A stretch of DNA of 22,099 nucleotides from a virus, in IMG/VR virus record IMGVR_UViG_3300027969_000453, positions 1 to 22,099 of that record; one strand, given 5' to 3'. Position 1 is the stretch's first letter, and each line of letters opens with the position of its first letter. The notes beneath the pieces are model-generated. The model saw nothing but the letters and a program-made list of their open reading frames with translations, was not told the origin of the DNA and did not search any database. Shown piece by piece: positions 6,950-12,300 of this stretch. The position numbers and the translations under genes are program-made.

Positions 6950-7269
6950 GATTTTCCCCTTTAAAAATTCAGTTTCTTAAAGTTTCATGCACTTTTATAT
7001 AGGTGAAAACCCTAAGTGTTGTATTTATGCAAATGTATATAAGTATTTATATAAATTGGGCTGTATTTGGCAGTTGCTGACAATGGGCGAGAAAGCCGCA
7101 AAAGTACCCAATTACTGCATCCTACATTGACGGCTTAACGCCCAAAATAAGAATGGGCGGTTTATAAACCTTTAACTGGCAGAAAATGCACAGACCCGAA
7201 TAAGGTGAGGTGGCAGGACTCCGTGATGTATGGTTGTGCAAAGGGGATAGCACACCCACCACCTCTTGA
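6950..7269. other. 320-base intergenic region between exonuclease and accessory chain
   Basis: No gene is supported here. A 47-codon rightward frame (6987-7130) lacks a ribosome binding site. The left third (6950-7060) is very AT-rich and may hold the leftward promoter for the accessory genes. The right two thirds (7082-7265) are about 48 percent GC by my count and contain several nested inverted repeats, described separately. Confidence 0.7.
7082..7265. ncRNA. Candidate structured RNA or cis element, strand uncertain
   Basis: Inverted repeats seen: GGGCG 7085-7089 with CGCCC 7139-7143, enclosing AAGCCG 7093-7098 with CGGCTT 7131-7136 (offsets of three and two bases); GAGGTGG 7207-7213 with CCACCTC 7259-7265, enclosing TGTGC 7235-7239 with GCACA 7250-7254. 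The octamer AATGGGCG occurs twice (7082-7089 and 7152-7159), and either copy can pair with CGCCC, so two exclusive folds are possible. A perfect 12-base palindrome GGTTTATAAACC lies at 7159-7170. The region is GC-richer than its surroundings. The stems work on either strand. Leftward transcription from the exonuclease gene would enter it five bases after that gene's stop. No known RNA family is recognised. Confidence 0.4.
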
Positions 7270-8016
7270 TTAGTTTAACCCAGTTTTAAGTTTGTATATT
7301 TTGAGCAAGGCTAAAAACATCTCATACCCATCTCTAATGTCTTGTTCTTTATGCTCGTAAATGGCAACTTCATTTGTAGTGCCATTAATGTAAACATTAG
7401 CGCATCGTGCAGAAGGGGCTAAAACCTCTCTGTAAGCTGCTAACTGTAGTGTATGCTCTAGATAGGGTGTTAAATCACCAGGGGATTTTTCCGTAGTTTT
7501 AAAGTCAATTACGACCCCACCAAAGTCATGTGTTGCTTTGCAATATAAATCGCATTTACCACCATAGCCTTCTTGGTTAACTAAAGACTGTTCAGGAATC
7601 CATAGCTGAGTGCCAAAATGGGCTGTTATGGCGTCATCTACCTTGCGGATATAGGTAGGCATCTCTGGCATATATTCTTGGTTGTAAAACGCTTCTATGA
7701 AGTCATGTATAAGAGTACCCCTAGTCATGGCTTCTTGGGATTTTTGCTTTGCCAGTTCTAATATTCTGGCTACATAATCTTTTTCTTCTTCTTGCAGACC
7801 CCTTGGGTTTTCTGCGGCAGCTTTTATGGCTTCAGTTTGCAACCATGTATTAAGGCCATCTTTTGATAATTGTCCATTAATTGTAGATACGCTTGGGACA
7901 AGTGAACCTGGGTTTGCTTTGGCATCTCTAAGTGTAGTGTTTCTTTCTTTACCGTTTTTGCCAATGGTTGTATAGCGTGGTGCGCCTGTTTGGGCGCAAT
8001 ACCAATGCTGTGACAT
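7270..8016 (-). CDS. PD-(D/E)XK exonuclease (RecB/Cas4-like), phage recombination
   Basis: This is a 248-residue nuclease. Conserved elements in order: GTLIHD with His104 (RecB/Cas4-type N-terminal His), Asp156 in GGKCD, Asp171-x-Lys173 in VVIDFKT (the catalytic core), then Gln191 and Tyr195 in HTLQLAAYREV (the QxxxY motif). These match the RecB-like PD-(D/E)XK exonucleases that phages pair with single-strand annealing proteins. With the ERF protein and the SSB-like protein in the same leftward operon, it probably resects double-strand ends to give 3' tails for annealing. The RBS AGGGGAT lies before the ATG. It is separated by 21 bases from the upstream gene. Confidence 0.9.
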   Translation of the reverse strand: MSQHWYCAQTGAPRYTTIGKNGKERNTTLRDAKANPGSLVPSVSTINGQLSKDGLNTWLQTEAIKAAAENPRGLQEEEKDYVARILELAKQKSQEAMTRGTLIHDFIEAFYNQEYMPEMPTYIRKVDDAITAHFGTQLWIPEQSLVNQEGYGGKCDLYCKATHDFGGVVIDFKTTEKSPGDLTPYLEHTLQLAAYREVLAPSARCANVYINGTTNEVAIYEHKEQDIRDGYEMFLALLKIYKLKTGLN

Positions 8017-8037
8017 GAATATCCCCTTATTTGCATC

Positions 8038-8238
8038 TTAGTTACACATCTTTAAAATTTCGGCTCTTTCAGCCTCGTTTGTTACTTTTTCTGCCGCTGC
8101 TTTGACAACCGTATTAATGACACCAACCAACCCTTCTAAGGTCATAGAAATCAACTGTCTTTCTTCATCCACATGGTATTCCTCAGTATGAATAGAAACA
8201 ATGTTTTGTTGGATAGCATCATTAATAGCGGTTTTCAT
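8038..8238 (-). CDS. Hypothetical small protein in recombination operon (66 aa)
   Basis: The product is a small acidic, mostly helical protein (MKTAINDAIQQNIVSIHTEE, later GLVGVINTVVKAAAEKVTNEA). No motif or membrane segment is visible. GGAG lies eight bases before the ATG. It sits between the SSB-like gene and the exonuclease, so it may be an accessory subunit or regulator of that module. Function not recognised. Confidence 0.65.
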   Translation of the reverse strand: MKTAINDAIQQNIVSIHTEEYHVDEERQLISMTLEGLVGVINTVVKAAAEKVTNEAERAEILKMCN

Positions 8239-8247
8239 GCTTATCTC

Positions 8248-8496
8248 CTAAAAAGGGACATCGTCAAGGTCTTTTGGCATTTCATCAGCACCTTTAGCGG
8301 TAAAGCCTTTAGGTTGTTTTTCTTTGCCAATAGATACGCTAAAAAACTTGCCTTTTGCGCCTTCCTTAACCCACGCAGAAAGATAATGTTCACGGTTATT
8401 GACCATAATAGAACCTTGGTAATCTGGGTGATTTTCAGTTGTTTTGCGGTCATTTTTAAATAAGCTCCCAGAGCCTTCTTTTGGTACATAAGCCAT
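8248..8496 (-). CDS. DUF736-like / SSB-like protein with acidic C-terminal tip
   Basis: This is an 82-residue protein beginning MAYVPKEGSGSLFKNDRKTT and continuing with HPDYQGSIMV and AWVKEGAKGKFFSVSI. This pattern resembles DUF736-type proteins and small beta-barrel (OB-like) phage proteins. It ends DLDDVPF, which closely resembles the acidic DDIPF tip that bacterial SSB uses to recruit partner enzymes. Placed between the exonuclease and the ERF annealing protein, it is probably a single-strand DNA-binding protein of the recombination pathway. AAAGGA lies nine bases before the ATG. Binding activity is inferred from similarity and context. Confidence 0.75.
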   Translation of the reverse strand: MAYVPKEGSGSLFKNDRKTTENHPDYQGSIMVNNREHYLSAWVKEGAKGKFFSVSIGKEKQPKGFTAKGADEMPKDLDDVPF

Positions 8497-8498
8497 GA

Positions 8499-8921
8499 TT
8501 AAATATCCTTTGCTTTTACTACTGGTTTAGGTGACGAAGCGGCATTACCGTCATCGTCTGCTTGTACTACTCCTACTACTGCTGCTAAACAAATTCTTCT
8601 CATGTATGTCACAGCACTTGCACATCCATGCGAGTCAGGTTTAGATACAGGAAAAGATGCTTCTTGGCCTATCCATTCGCCAGACTTGTGCGTTAGGATA
8701 GTAGTTAAGGACATAGCCCCATCATAATATTCCCCTGGAAATTGCAAAACTGCCAACCCATTTTCAGAAAGAAGGCTACGACAAGCATCCCAAACAGACT
8801 CAAGGTCAGCATACCTAGACTTAAAAAAAGGATTAGCAGAGTCTTTAACCGCATAAGTAAGTTTTCCTTGTACGATAGATAAAGCTAAAGCAAGGTTAGC
8901 AATAGAGTCAGATTGGTTCAT
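8499..8921 (-). CDS. erf: ERF-family single-strand annealing protein
   Basis: This is a 140-residue protein with the ERF pattern: LALALSIVQGKLTYAVKDSAN, then NPFFKSRYADLESVWDACRSLLSENGLAVLQFP, then LTTILTHKSGEWI and a C-terminal SAVTYMRRICLAAVVGV block. ERF proteins bind single-stranded DNA as rings and anneal complementary strands without RecA. This one is shorter than the roughly 200-residue P22 Erf and lacks much of the C-terminal domain, ending in a short Pro/Lys tail. GAGG precedes the ATG, which overlaps the upstream gene by 14 bases. Together with the exonuclease it makes a two-component recombination system. Confidence 0.9.
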   Translation of the reverse strand: MNQSDSIANLALALSIVQGKLTYAVKDSANPFFKSRYADLESVWDACRSLLSENGLAVLQFPGEYYDGAMSLTTILTHKSGEWIGQEASFPVSKPDSHGCASAVTYMRRICLAAVVGVVQADDDGNAASSPKPVVKAKDI

Positions 8922-9099
8922 TGCGAGCCTCCATCATTGCGTCAGCCATTCTGTAAGCAGATTCAGCTATAAACTCTAATGACACTCCTGATTCAATAGA
9001 ACTGTCAATCATTCCTTGCATAGCTTTAGCTGCCATATAATCACGAAAATTTATTTCTATAGGCCCAATAAAGTCATTTATTTCTAAAAATGATTTCAT
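8908..9099 (-). CDS. Hypothetical helical protein (63 aa)
   Basis: The product is helical, with a Met/Ala-rich body (DYMAAKAMQGMIDSSIESGV, later AESAYRMADAMMEARNEPI). Similar short proteins ending in MADAMMEAR are common in phage early regions, but I know of no assigned function. The start overlaps the upstream stop as ATGA, with a G-rich RBS upstream. Its 3' end overlaps the ERF start. Confidence 0.65.
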   Translation of the reverse strand: MKSFLEINDFIGPIEINFRDYMAAKAMQGMIDSSIESGVSLEFIAESAYRMADAMMEARNEPI

Positions 9100-9290
9100 T
9101 TTGCACCCCCAAAGATTGCGCCAAAGTCATCAAACAATTCTTTTAAGACTACATTGCGCTTTGGTTTGCCACAAGCCTGGCGTATACAGTCGACTTGCTC
9201 TTGTGTAAGCTCGCCACCGTATTCCATGTCATCGAGCGATGACTCTAAAAATTCTTCATGCTCTAGCATTAATTGGTTTAATTCACCCAT
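9096..9290 (-). CDS. Hypothetical acidic protein, first gene of leftward recombination operon (64 aa)
   Basis: An ATG exists at 9311, but the ATG at 9290 is preceded by AAGGGG with five to six bases of spacing, so it is preferred. The product is acidic and helical (MGELNQLMLEHEEFLESSLD) with an EELTQEQVD-like segment and a basic patch (CGKPKRNVVLKELFDDF). No domain is recognised. It is the first gene read leftward from the divergent control region next to the repressor. Confidence 0.65.
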   Translation of the reverse strand: MGELNQLMLEHEEFLESSLDDMEYGGELTQEQVDCIRQACGKPKRNVVLKELFDDFGAIFGGAK

Positions 9291-9403
9291 AAAATTCCCC
9301 TTTAATGGCATAGCAAAATTGCTATAGTTCTACTTTAAAGTAAATTTACAAAAAGTGCAAGCGTGTCGTTAAAATAAAACAAATAGGGTAAACTTAACTT
9401 ACT
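9291..9403. promoter_or_regulatory. Divergent early control region with operator-like palindromes
   Basis: Three inverted repeats occur within 40 bases: ATAGCAA-AA-TTGCTAT (9310-9325), TACTTTAAAGTA (9331-9342) and GTAAATTTAC (9340-9349), the last two sharing three bases. Rightward, TTTACA (9345-9350) and TAAAAT (9370-9375) make a promoter-like pair with a 19-base spacer, and the -35 element overlaps the third palindrome. Leftward, TTGCAC and TAAAGT hexamers with a 17-base spacer cover the second palindrome. This is the usual layout for a Cro/CI-type switch. Binding by the adjacent repressor is inferred. Confidence 0.6.
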
Positions 9404-9667
9404 ATGAAAAATAAATTTACCGCAGAACAAATGATTGAGCTACTTGGTGGGGCTAAAAAAGTGGCTATGAAAACCAATGTCACCGTACAAGCGGTATACC
9501 AATGGCGCAATAGCACCATTCCAGTTGATAAACTAATGATGTTGGCAGCATTGCTAGAAAAAGAATCTCATGGGCTTATTACACGCCAAGAAATGTTTCC
9601 AGAATGTTGGCATTGGATATGGCCTGAGCTTGTGCCAAAAAACAACGCTTTCATAGAAAGAATTTAG
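9404..9667 (+). CDS. Cro/YdaS-like helix-turn-helix repressor
   Basis: This is an 87-residue protein. Residues about 6-50 form a Cro/YdaS-type helix-turn-helix: AEQMIELLGGAKKVAMKTNVTVQAVYQWRN, where VTVQAVYQWRN is the recognition helix, followed by IPVDKLMMLAALL. The C-terminus carries FPECWHWIWPEL, an aromatic ending often seen in phage Cro-like proteins. It faces a divergent leftward operon across a palindrome-rich region, so it most likely represses one or both early promoters. No dimerisation or protease-sensitive domain is present, so it is Cro-like and not a full CI repressor. Confidence 0.85.
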   Translation: MKNKFTAEQMIELLGGAKKVAMKTNVTVQAVYQWRNSTIPVDKLMMLAALLEKESHGLITRQEMFPECWHWIWPELVPKNNAFIERI

Positions 9668-9675
9668 TGTAGAAT
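9648..9675 (+). promoter_or_regulatory. Possible promoter for the 9683-9967 RNA/leader
   Basis: CTTTCA (9648-9653) and TAGAAT (9670-9675) are separated by 16 bases. The -10-like element matches five of six consensus bases; the -35 match is weak. Transcription would begin near 9682, where the inverted-repeat-rich stretch begins. It is inside and just after the end of the repressor gene. Confidence 0.3.
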
Positions 9676-9682
9676 TCATATC

Positions 9683-9967
9683 CCTTGTGCTGGCGGCTCT
9701 AACGACATCGTAGCGGCATAAGGTTATAGCGTTACTAGTAGGGTAAGAGGCTGAAACAGCGCAATACAGGTGGCGAAATTAGTGCCTGTGCCTCGCAAGA
9801 CTGATGGGTAAGCGATTCCTCAATGGAAGAACTTTGAAGGCAACCTAGGTAGGCTAGGTTCGCTCAAACCTCTTGGAAGTTGTATTTTAACAACTAGGGA
9901 TAAATACTAGTGGACTATTACAAGACTATTGGGGAAACTACATTTACTCAATAACGAGTAAACATTT
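9683..9967 (+). ncRNA. Candidate structured RNA or long regulatory leader
   Basis: This is a 310-base gap with no supported gene but many possible helices in order: UUAC 9732-9735/GUAA 9743-9746; GAGGC 9747-9751/GCCUC 9790-9794 stacked on ACAGG 9766-9770/CCUGU 9785-9789; UUCC 9816-9819/GGAA 9825-9828; UUUGA 9833-9837/UCAAA 9864-9868 enclosing AACCUA 9842-9847/UAGGUU 9855-9860; AGUUGU 9878-9883/ACAACU 9890-9895; and a 7-bp hairpin UUUACUC 9943-9949/GAGUAAA 9956-9962. CCCUU at 9682-9686 could pair with the AAGGG Shine-Dalgarno (9968-9972) of the next gene. No tRNA, tmRNA, RNase P, group I or group II intron signature is recognised. Either a free RNA or a leader of the secreted-protein gene is possible. 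Confidence 0.45.
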
Positions 9968-9979
9968 AAGGGGATTTAA

Positions 9980-10303
9980 ATGAAAACTACAGTAAAAGAC
10001 TTTTTAGGCGCTTGTTTACTAGGTGCAGTATTAGGAGGTTTGTTTGCATATGCAATACCTTCTAAAGCTCAAACTGTACAACTAACTAACTCTGCTGGGT
10101 ACAATGTTGGCACAGTTCAAATAAACGGCAATACAGCACAGTTTGTAAACCCTATGGGCGTTACTACTCAAGTAGCTACTTTGTACCCAGGTCAAGTTGT
10201 TATTCAAACCCCAAGCGGTATAACAACTTCGGTGGTTGGTAACACAAGCTACACAGTACCGCCAAGCCCACCAACACCATCAAGCCCAAGGGTGCTGCAA
10301 TGA
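9980..10303 (+). CDS. Secreted or periplasmic small protein (107 aa)
   Basis: There is a clear Sec-type signal peptide: basic start (MKTTVK), hydrophobic core at about 8-25, then AIPSKA with probable cleavage after Ala30. The mature part is Thr/Val/Gln/Gly-rich with repeated beta-like phrases (GYNVGTVQING, then GVTTQVATLYPGQVV, then GITTSVVGNTSY) and a Pro/Ser tail (PPSPPTPSSP). AAGGGGA lies five bases before the ATG. It follows a 310-base structured gap and overlaps the next gene as ATGA. A secreted early phage protein could act in superinfection exclusion or envelope change, but no family is recognised. Confidence 0.7.
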   Translation: MKTTVKDFLGACLLGAVLGGLFAYAIPSKAQTVQLTNSAGYNVGTVQINGNTAQFVNPMGVTTQVATLYPGQVVIQTPSGITTSVVGNTSYTVPPSPPTPSSPRVLQ

Positions 10304-10491
10304 ACAGTTTGAAAATACTTTCAGTTGCCGCAAAAGAATTAAAAAATGCTTATGAAGCTGATTTGTGTGATGGCCCAGATTGGTATAGCGAAGAAGAACA
10401 GCGTACATTTCATGTTAAATATCCTCATTTAATGCAAGTAATTGTGGGTATTATGGAATTTGCAGATGATGACGGAGAGGAAGATGTTTGA
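10300..10491 (+). CDS. Hypothetical acidic protein (63 aa)
   Basis: The product is acidic, with a helical start (MNSLKILSVAAKELKNAYEAD), a central DGPDWYSEEE segment and a highly acidic tail (EFADDDGEEDV). It is coupled by ATGA to the secreted-protein gene, with AAGGG eight bases before its ATG, and overlaps the replication gene by eight bases. No domain is recognised. Confidence 0.65.
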   Translation: MNSLKILSVAAKELKNAYEADLCDGPDWYSEEEQRTFHVKYPHLMQVIVGIMEFADDDGEEDV

Positions 10492-10855
10492 AGAATTCTG
10501 GTCTTTATACCCAAGAAAGATAGCCAAAGCAGTTGCTCGTAAAGCATTTGCTAAGTTAACAGAACAACAACAATTAGACGCTTGTAGGGCTATAGATGAC
10601 CATTTAGCGTATTGGAAAGCTAAAGAAACTGATTTAGAATACATACCCCATCCAGCTACCTGGCTAAACCAAGAGCGCTGGGAAGATGAATTAGTCATTG
10701 AACCTAGGAGAGAGAAAATTGACAAAAAGTGGATGTTTACTAATGAAGGTATTGAATCTAAAGCTAAAGAGTTGGGTGTAATTGGCAATGGTTACGACAC
10801 TTATCAAACGCTTAAAGAAAAATGTCTGAGGAAGTTAAGCATCGCTGTGGAGTAA
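10484..10855 (+). CDS. Replication protein, helicase-loader / replisome-organiser type
   Basis: The frame is open from 10442, but the ATG at 10484 follows GGAGAGGAAG and starts at MFEEFWSLYPRK, the usual N-terminus of this protein type. The FWxxYPRK motif, then AKAVARKAFAKLTEQQQ, and then YIPHPATWLNQERWEDE are characteristic of the C-terminal DNA-binding or loader region of phage replication proteins related to lambda O/DnaT-like organisers. The product has 123 residues, so only this domain is present. It would help load the host helicase at the phage origin. No phage helicase or polymerase is visible in the window, so host DNA synthesis enzymes are presumably used. Confidence 0.75.
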   Translation: MFEEFWSLYPRKIAKAVARKAFAKLTEQQQLDACRAIDDHLAYWKAKETDLEYIPHPATWLNQERWEDELVIEPRREKIDKKWMFTNEGIESKAKELGVIGNGYDTYQTLKEKCLRKLSIAVE

Positions 10856-10995
10856 GATTTTTGTGTAATTTACGACACAAAAAAGGTCTTAAATGGTTTA
10901 GGGAATACATAAGCAAATCACCAAATATTCACCATTTGCTTAATGATTTTATAGACCAATACGCTAAAGGAAATAGGGGACAGGGATGGAAATAG
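10822..10995 (+). CDS. Small basic protein (57 aa)
   Basis: The ATG at 10822 lies within the end of the replication gene (34-base overlap). The product is basic, with a CGVRFLCNLRHKKGLKWFREYI segment containing two cysteines, then a helical HHLLNDFIDQYAKG tail. Phages of this type often carry a similar short Arg-rich protein next to the replication gene. The RBS is weak (AAAGAAA), so expression may rely on coupling. Function unknown. Confidence 0.5.
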   Translation: MSEEVKHRCGVRFLCNLRHKKGLKWFREYISKSPNIHHLLNDFIDQYAKGNRGQGWK

Positions 10996-11135
10996 AAAAA
11001 ATTATTGTTGCAGCTACTGGTTTGGGTTATCTAGTTGTAGGATTGGCCCAATACTTTAAAGGCTCTATTCCTAACGCAATGATTTGGATTGGCTACAGCT
11101 TTGCTCAAGTCGGTTTATGGATGACACTTAAATGA
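10986..11135 (+). CDS. 49-residue two-TM micro-protein
   Basis: The ATG at 10986 follows AGGGGACAGGG. The product has a short charged start (MEIEK) and two hydrophobic stretches at about 6-21 and 31-47, separated by a Lys/Pro loop (YFKGSIPN), giving a hairpin membrane protein. Its stop overlaps the next start as ATGA, and its start overlaps the upstream gene by ten bases. It lies in the early region, far from the lysis genes, so a role in membrane takeover or exclusion is more likely than lysis. No family is recognised. Confidence 0.6.
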   Translation: MEIEKIIVAATGLGYLVVGLAQYFKGSIPNAMIWIGYSFAQVGLWMTLK

Positions 11136-11455
11136 AAGACCCAAATGATGCAATTGACTTCATTTTCAAGAAAGCGCCAGATTATGCGGCTGCAAAAGGC
11201 AGATTGGCAGAGTTGGAAAATTTTAGACATTCTCTTAGAGCAATTAAAGCTACCGAATCAAAAGGTTCTAGCATTGCTGCAAAAGAAATGGAAGCCTACG
11301 CAAGCCAAGAATACCAAGACTTATGCAAAGCCATTGGAATAGCCACAGAGCAAACAGAAGCGCTTAGATGGCAATTAGAAGCAGCTAAGATGAGATTTGA
11401 AGCCTGGCGTACAACAGAAGCAAGCAACCGTAACATTGAAAGACTGACTAGATGA
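11132..11455 (+). CDS. Coiled-coil hypothetical protein (107 aa)
   Basis: The product is entirely helical and charged, with heptad-like Leu/Ala spacing (GRLAELENFRHSLRAIKATE, then EQTEALRWQLEAAKMRFEAWR). ATGA coupling exists on both sides. Similar proteins occur in many phage early regions without a known function. It could be a structural adaptor or a nucleic-acid accessory; no catalytic motif is visible. Confidence 0.7.
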   Translation: MKDPNDAIDFIFKKAPDYAAAKGRLAELENFRHSLRAIKATESKGSSIAAKEMEAYASQEYQDLCKAIGIATEQTEALRWQLEAAKMRFEAWRTTEASNRNIERLTR

Positions 11456-11628
11456 CTGACTACTCTGAAAACTATTTGCGTATACAAAAACTATTAAAGT
11501 GCTATCACACCGCTACACTTAAAAACCAATACGAAAAAGCTACAAGAATAGCCCATGATTTAGCAGATGAAACCATTAAATTAGAGTTTGCTACATACGA
11601 ACAGATAAGAAAGCAATGGCTAAGCTAA
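11452..11628 (+). CDS. Small helical protein (58 aa)
   Basis: The start forms ATGA with the upstream stop. The product is helical and basic (MTDYSENYLRIQKLLKCYHT, then YEKATRIAHDLADETIKLEF). Its end overlaps the next gene by 13 bases. No recognised domain. It is supported mainly by its place in an unbroken overlapping gene chain. Confidence 0.55.
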   Translation: MTDYSENYLRIQKLLKCYHTATLKNQYEKATRIAHDLADETIKLEFATYEQIRKQWLS

Positions 11629-11993
11629 TGCGTAATATCTTGGCTAAACACCAAGATTACTCTGATTTTAAAGGGCTTATACTTGATAACCCATGCTTTG
11701 TACCATGTGACATAGATGGTGTTGTAGAGCGCAATGGTCAATTCCTAATTATGGAATGGAAAAACCCTGGCGAAAAGTTAAGCGAAGGCCAAAAGATTAT
11801 GCTTAAATCTTTAGCTAGTAAAGAAGGTTTTATAGTGCTTATCATTGTTGGCAATACCGATAATGACACCGTTGTAGAAAGCTATTGGCAAATTACCAAA
11901 GACGGTGAGTTTATGAAGTGCGGTACTAGCTTTACAGAATTAAAACAATTTTATAGAGATTGGTACACACTAGCAAATGGCTACAAAAAATGA
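11616..11993 (+). CDS. Putative PD-(D/E)XK-fold nuclease (125 aa)
   Basis: The central sequence DIDGVVERNGQFLIMEWK places Asp34 ahead of a beta hairpin and Glu47-x-Lys49 on the next strand, the spacing expected for a minimal PD-(D/E)XK active site. The following segment (EGQKIMLKSLA, then FIVLIIVGNTDN) fits the remaining alpha/beta core. Two cysteines (27 and 31) precede Asp34. A restriction-like or resolvase-like role in DNA processing is inferred from this motif only; a non-catalytic relative is possible. It overlaps the upstream gene by 13 bases and the Ref-like gene by 17. Confidence 0.6.
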   Translation: MAKLMRNILAKHQDYSDFKGLILDNPCFVPCDIDGVVERNGQFLIMEWKNPGEKLSEGQKIMLKSLASKEGFIVLIIVGNTDNDTVVESYWQITKDGEFMKCGTSFTELKQFYRDWYTLANGYKK

Positions 11994-12267
11994 AAAGAAA
12001 TCACTTAACAAAATTGCAGGACTCGGATGTATTCTCTGCTCCGAAATCCTTGGGTTTGAAGGCACTCCGAGCGAACTCCATCATGTTCGCAGACATGGAA
12101 ATGTTCGGTCTGCATCCCCTGTGCTTGCACTATGCCCTGAGCATCATCGGAACGGAAACGATAGTATTCACCGAATGGGTGTCAATGGTTTTGAAAAAAA
12201 ATGGGGAATATCCTGTGAGGAGTTGTTGGAACGACAAAATCAAAAACTTGGAAAATTTACTGAGTGA
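11977..12267 (+). CDS. Ref-like HNH (RecA-dependent) nuclease
   Basis: This is a 96-residue protein with the pattern of the P1 Ref family: GCILC (Cys18, Cys21), ELHHVRRHG (His35, His36, His40), CPEHHRNGNDSIH (Cys53, His56, His57, His65) and FEKKWG. Cys pairs would bind zinc and the His-rich HNH core would bind the catalytic metal. Ref cleaves DNA within RecA-made displacement loops, so a recombination-linked role is likely. At 96 residues it is shorter than P1 Ref (186), with little more than the nuclease core. It overlaps the previous gene and is the last rightward gene before the convergent pair. Confidence 0.82.
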   Translation: MATKNEKKSLNKIAGLGCILCSEILGFEGTPSELHHVRRHGNVRSASPVLALCPEHHRNGNDSIHRMGVNGFEKKWGISCEELLERQNQKLGKFTE

Positions 12268-12300
12268 AGATGAGGTTCGTTGGGGTAGACCGTTTGGTAC

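Noticed and set aside
6987-7130. A 47-codon rightward frame in the 320-base intergenic region
   Set aside because: No ribosome binding site precedes the ATG, the composition is Cys/Tyr-rich and unlike the neighbours, and its 3' half coincides with the inverted repeats.
7207-7265. GAGGTGG/CCACCTC stem after the exonuclease stop as a transcription terminator
   Set aside because: The loop is about 45 bases and no T-run follows the stem in the leftward direction; in the rightward direction the following bases are not a T-run either.
9842-9871. T-arm-like GGTTCG followed by AACC, suggesting a tRNA or tmRNA
   Set aside because: The loop is six bases and there is no acceptor stem, D-arm or anticodon arm at the right distance, and no tmRNA ends.
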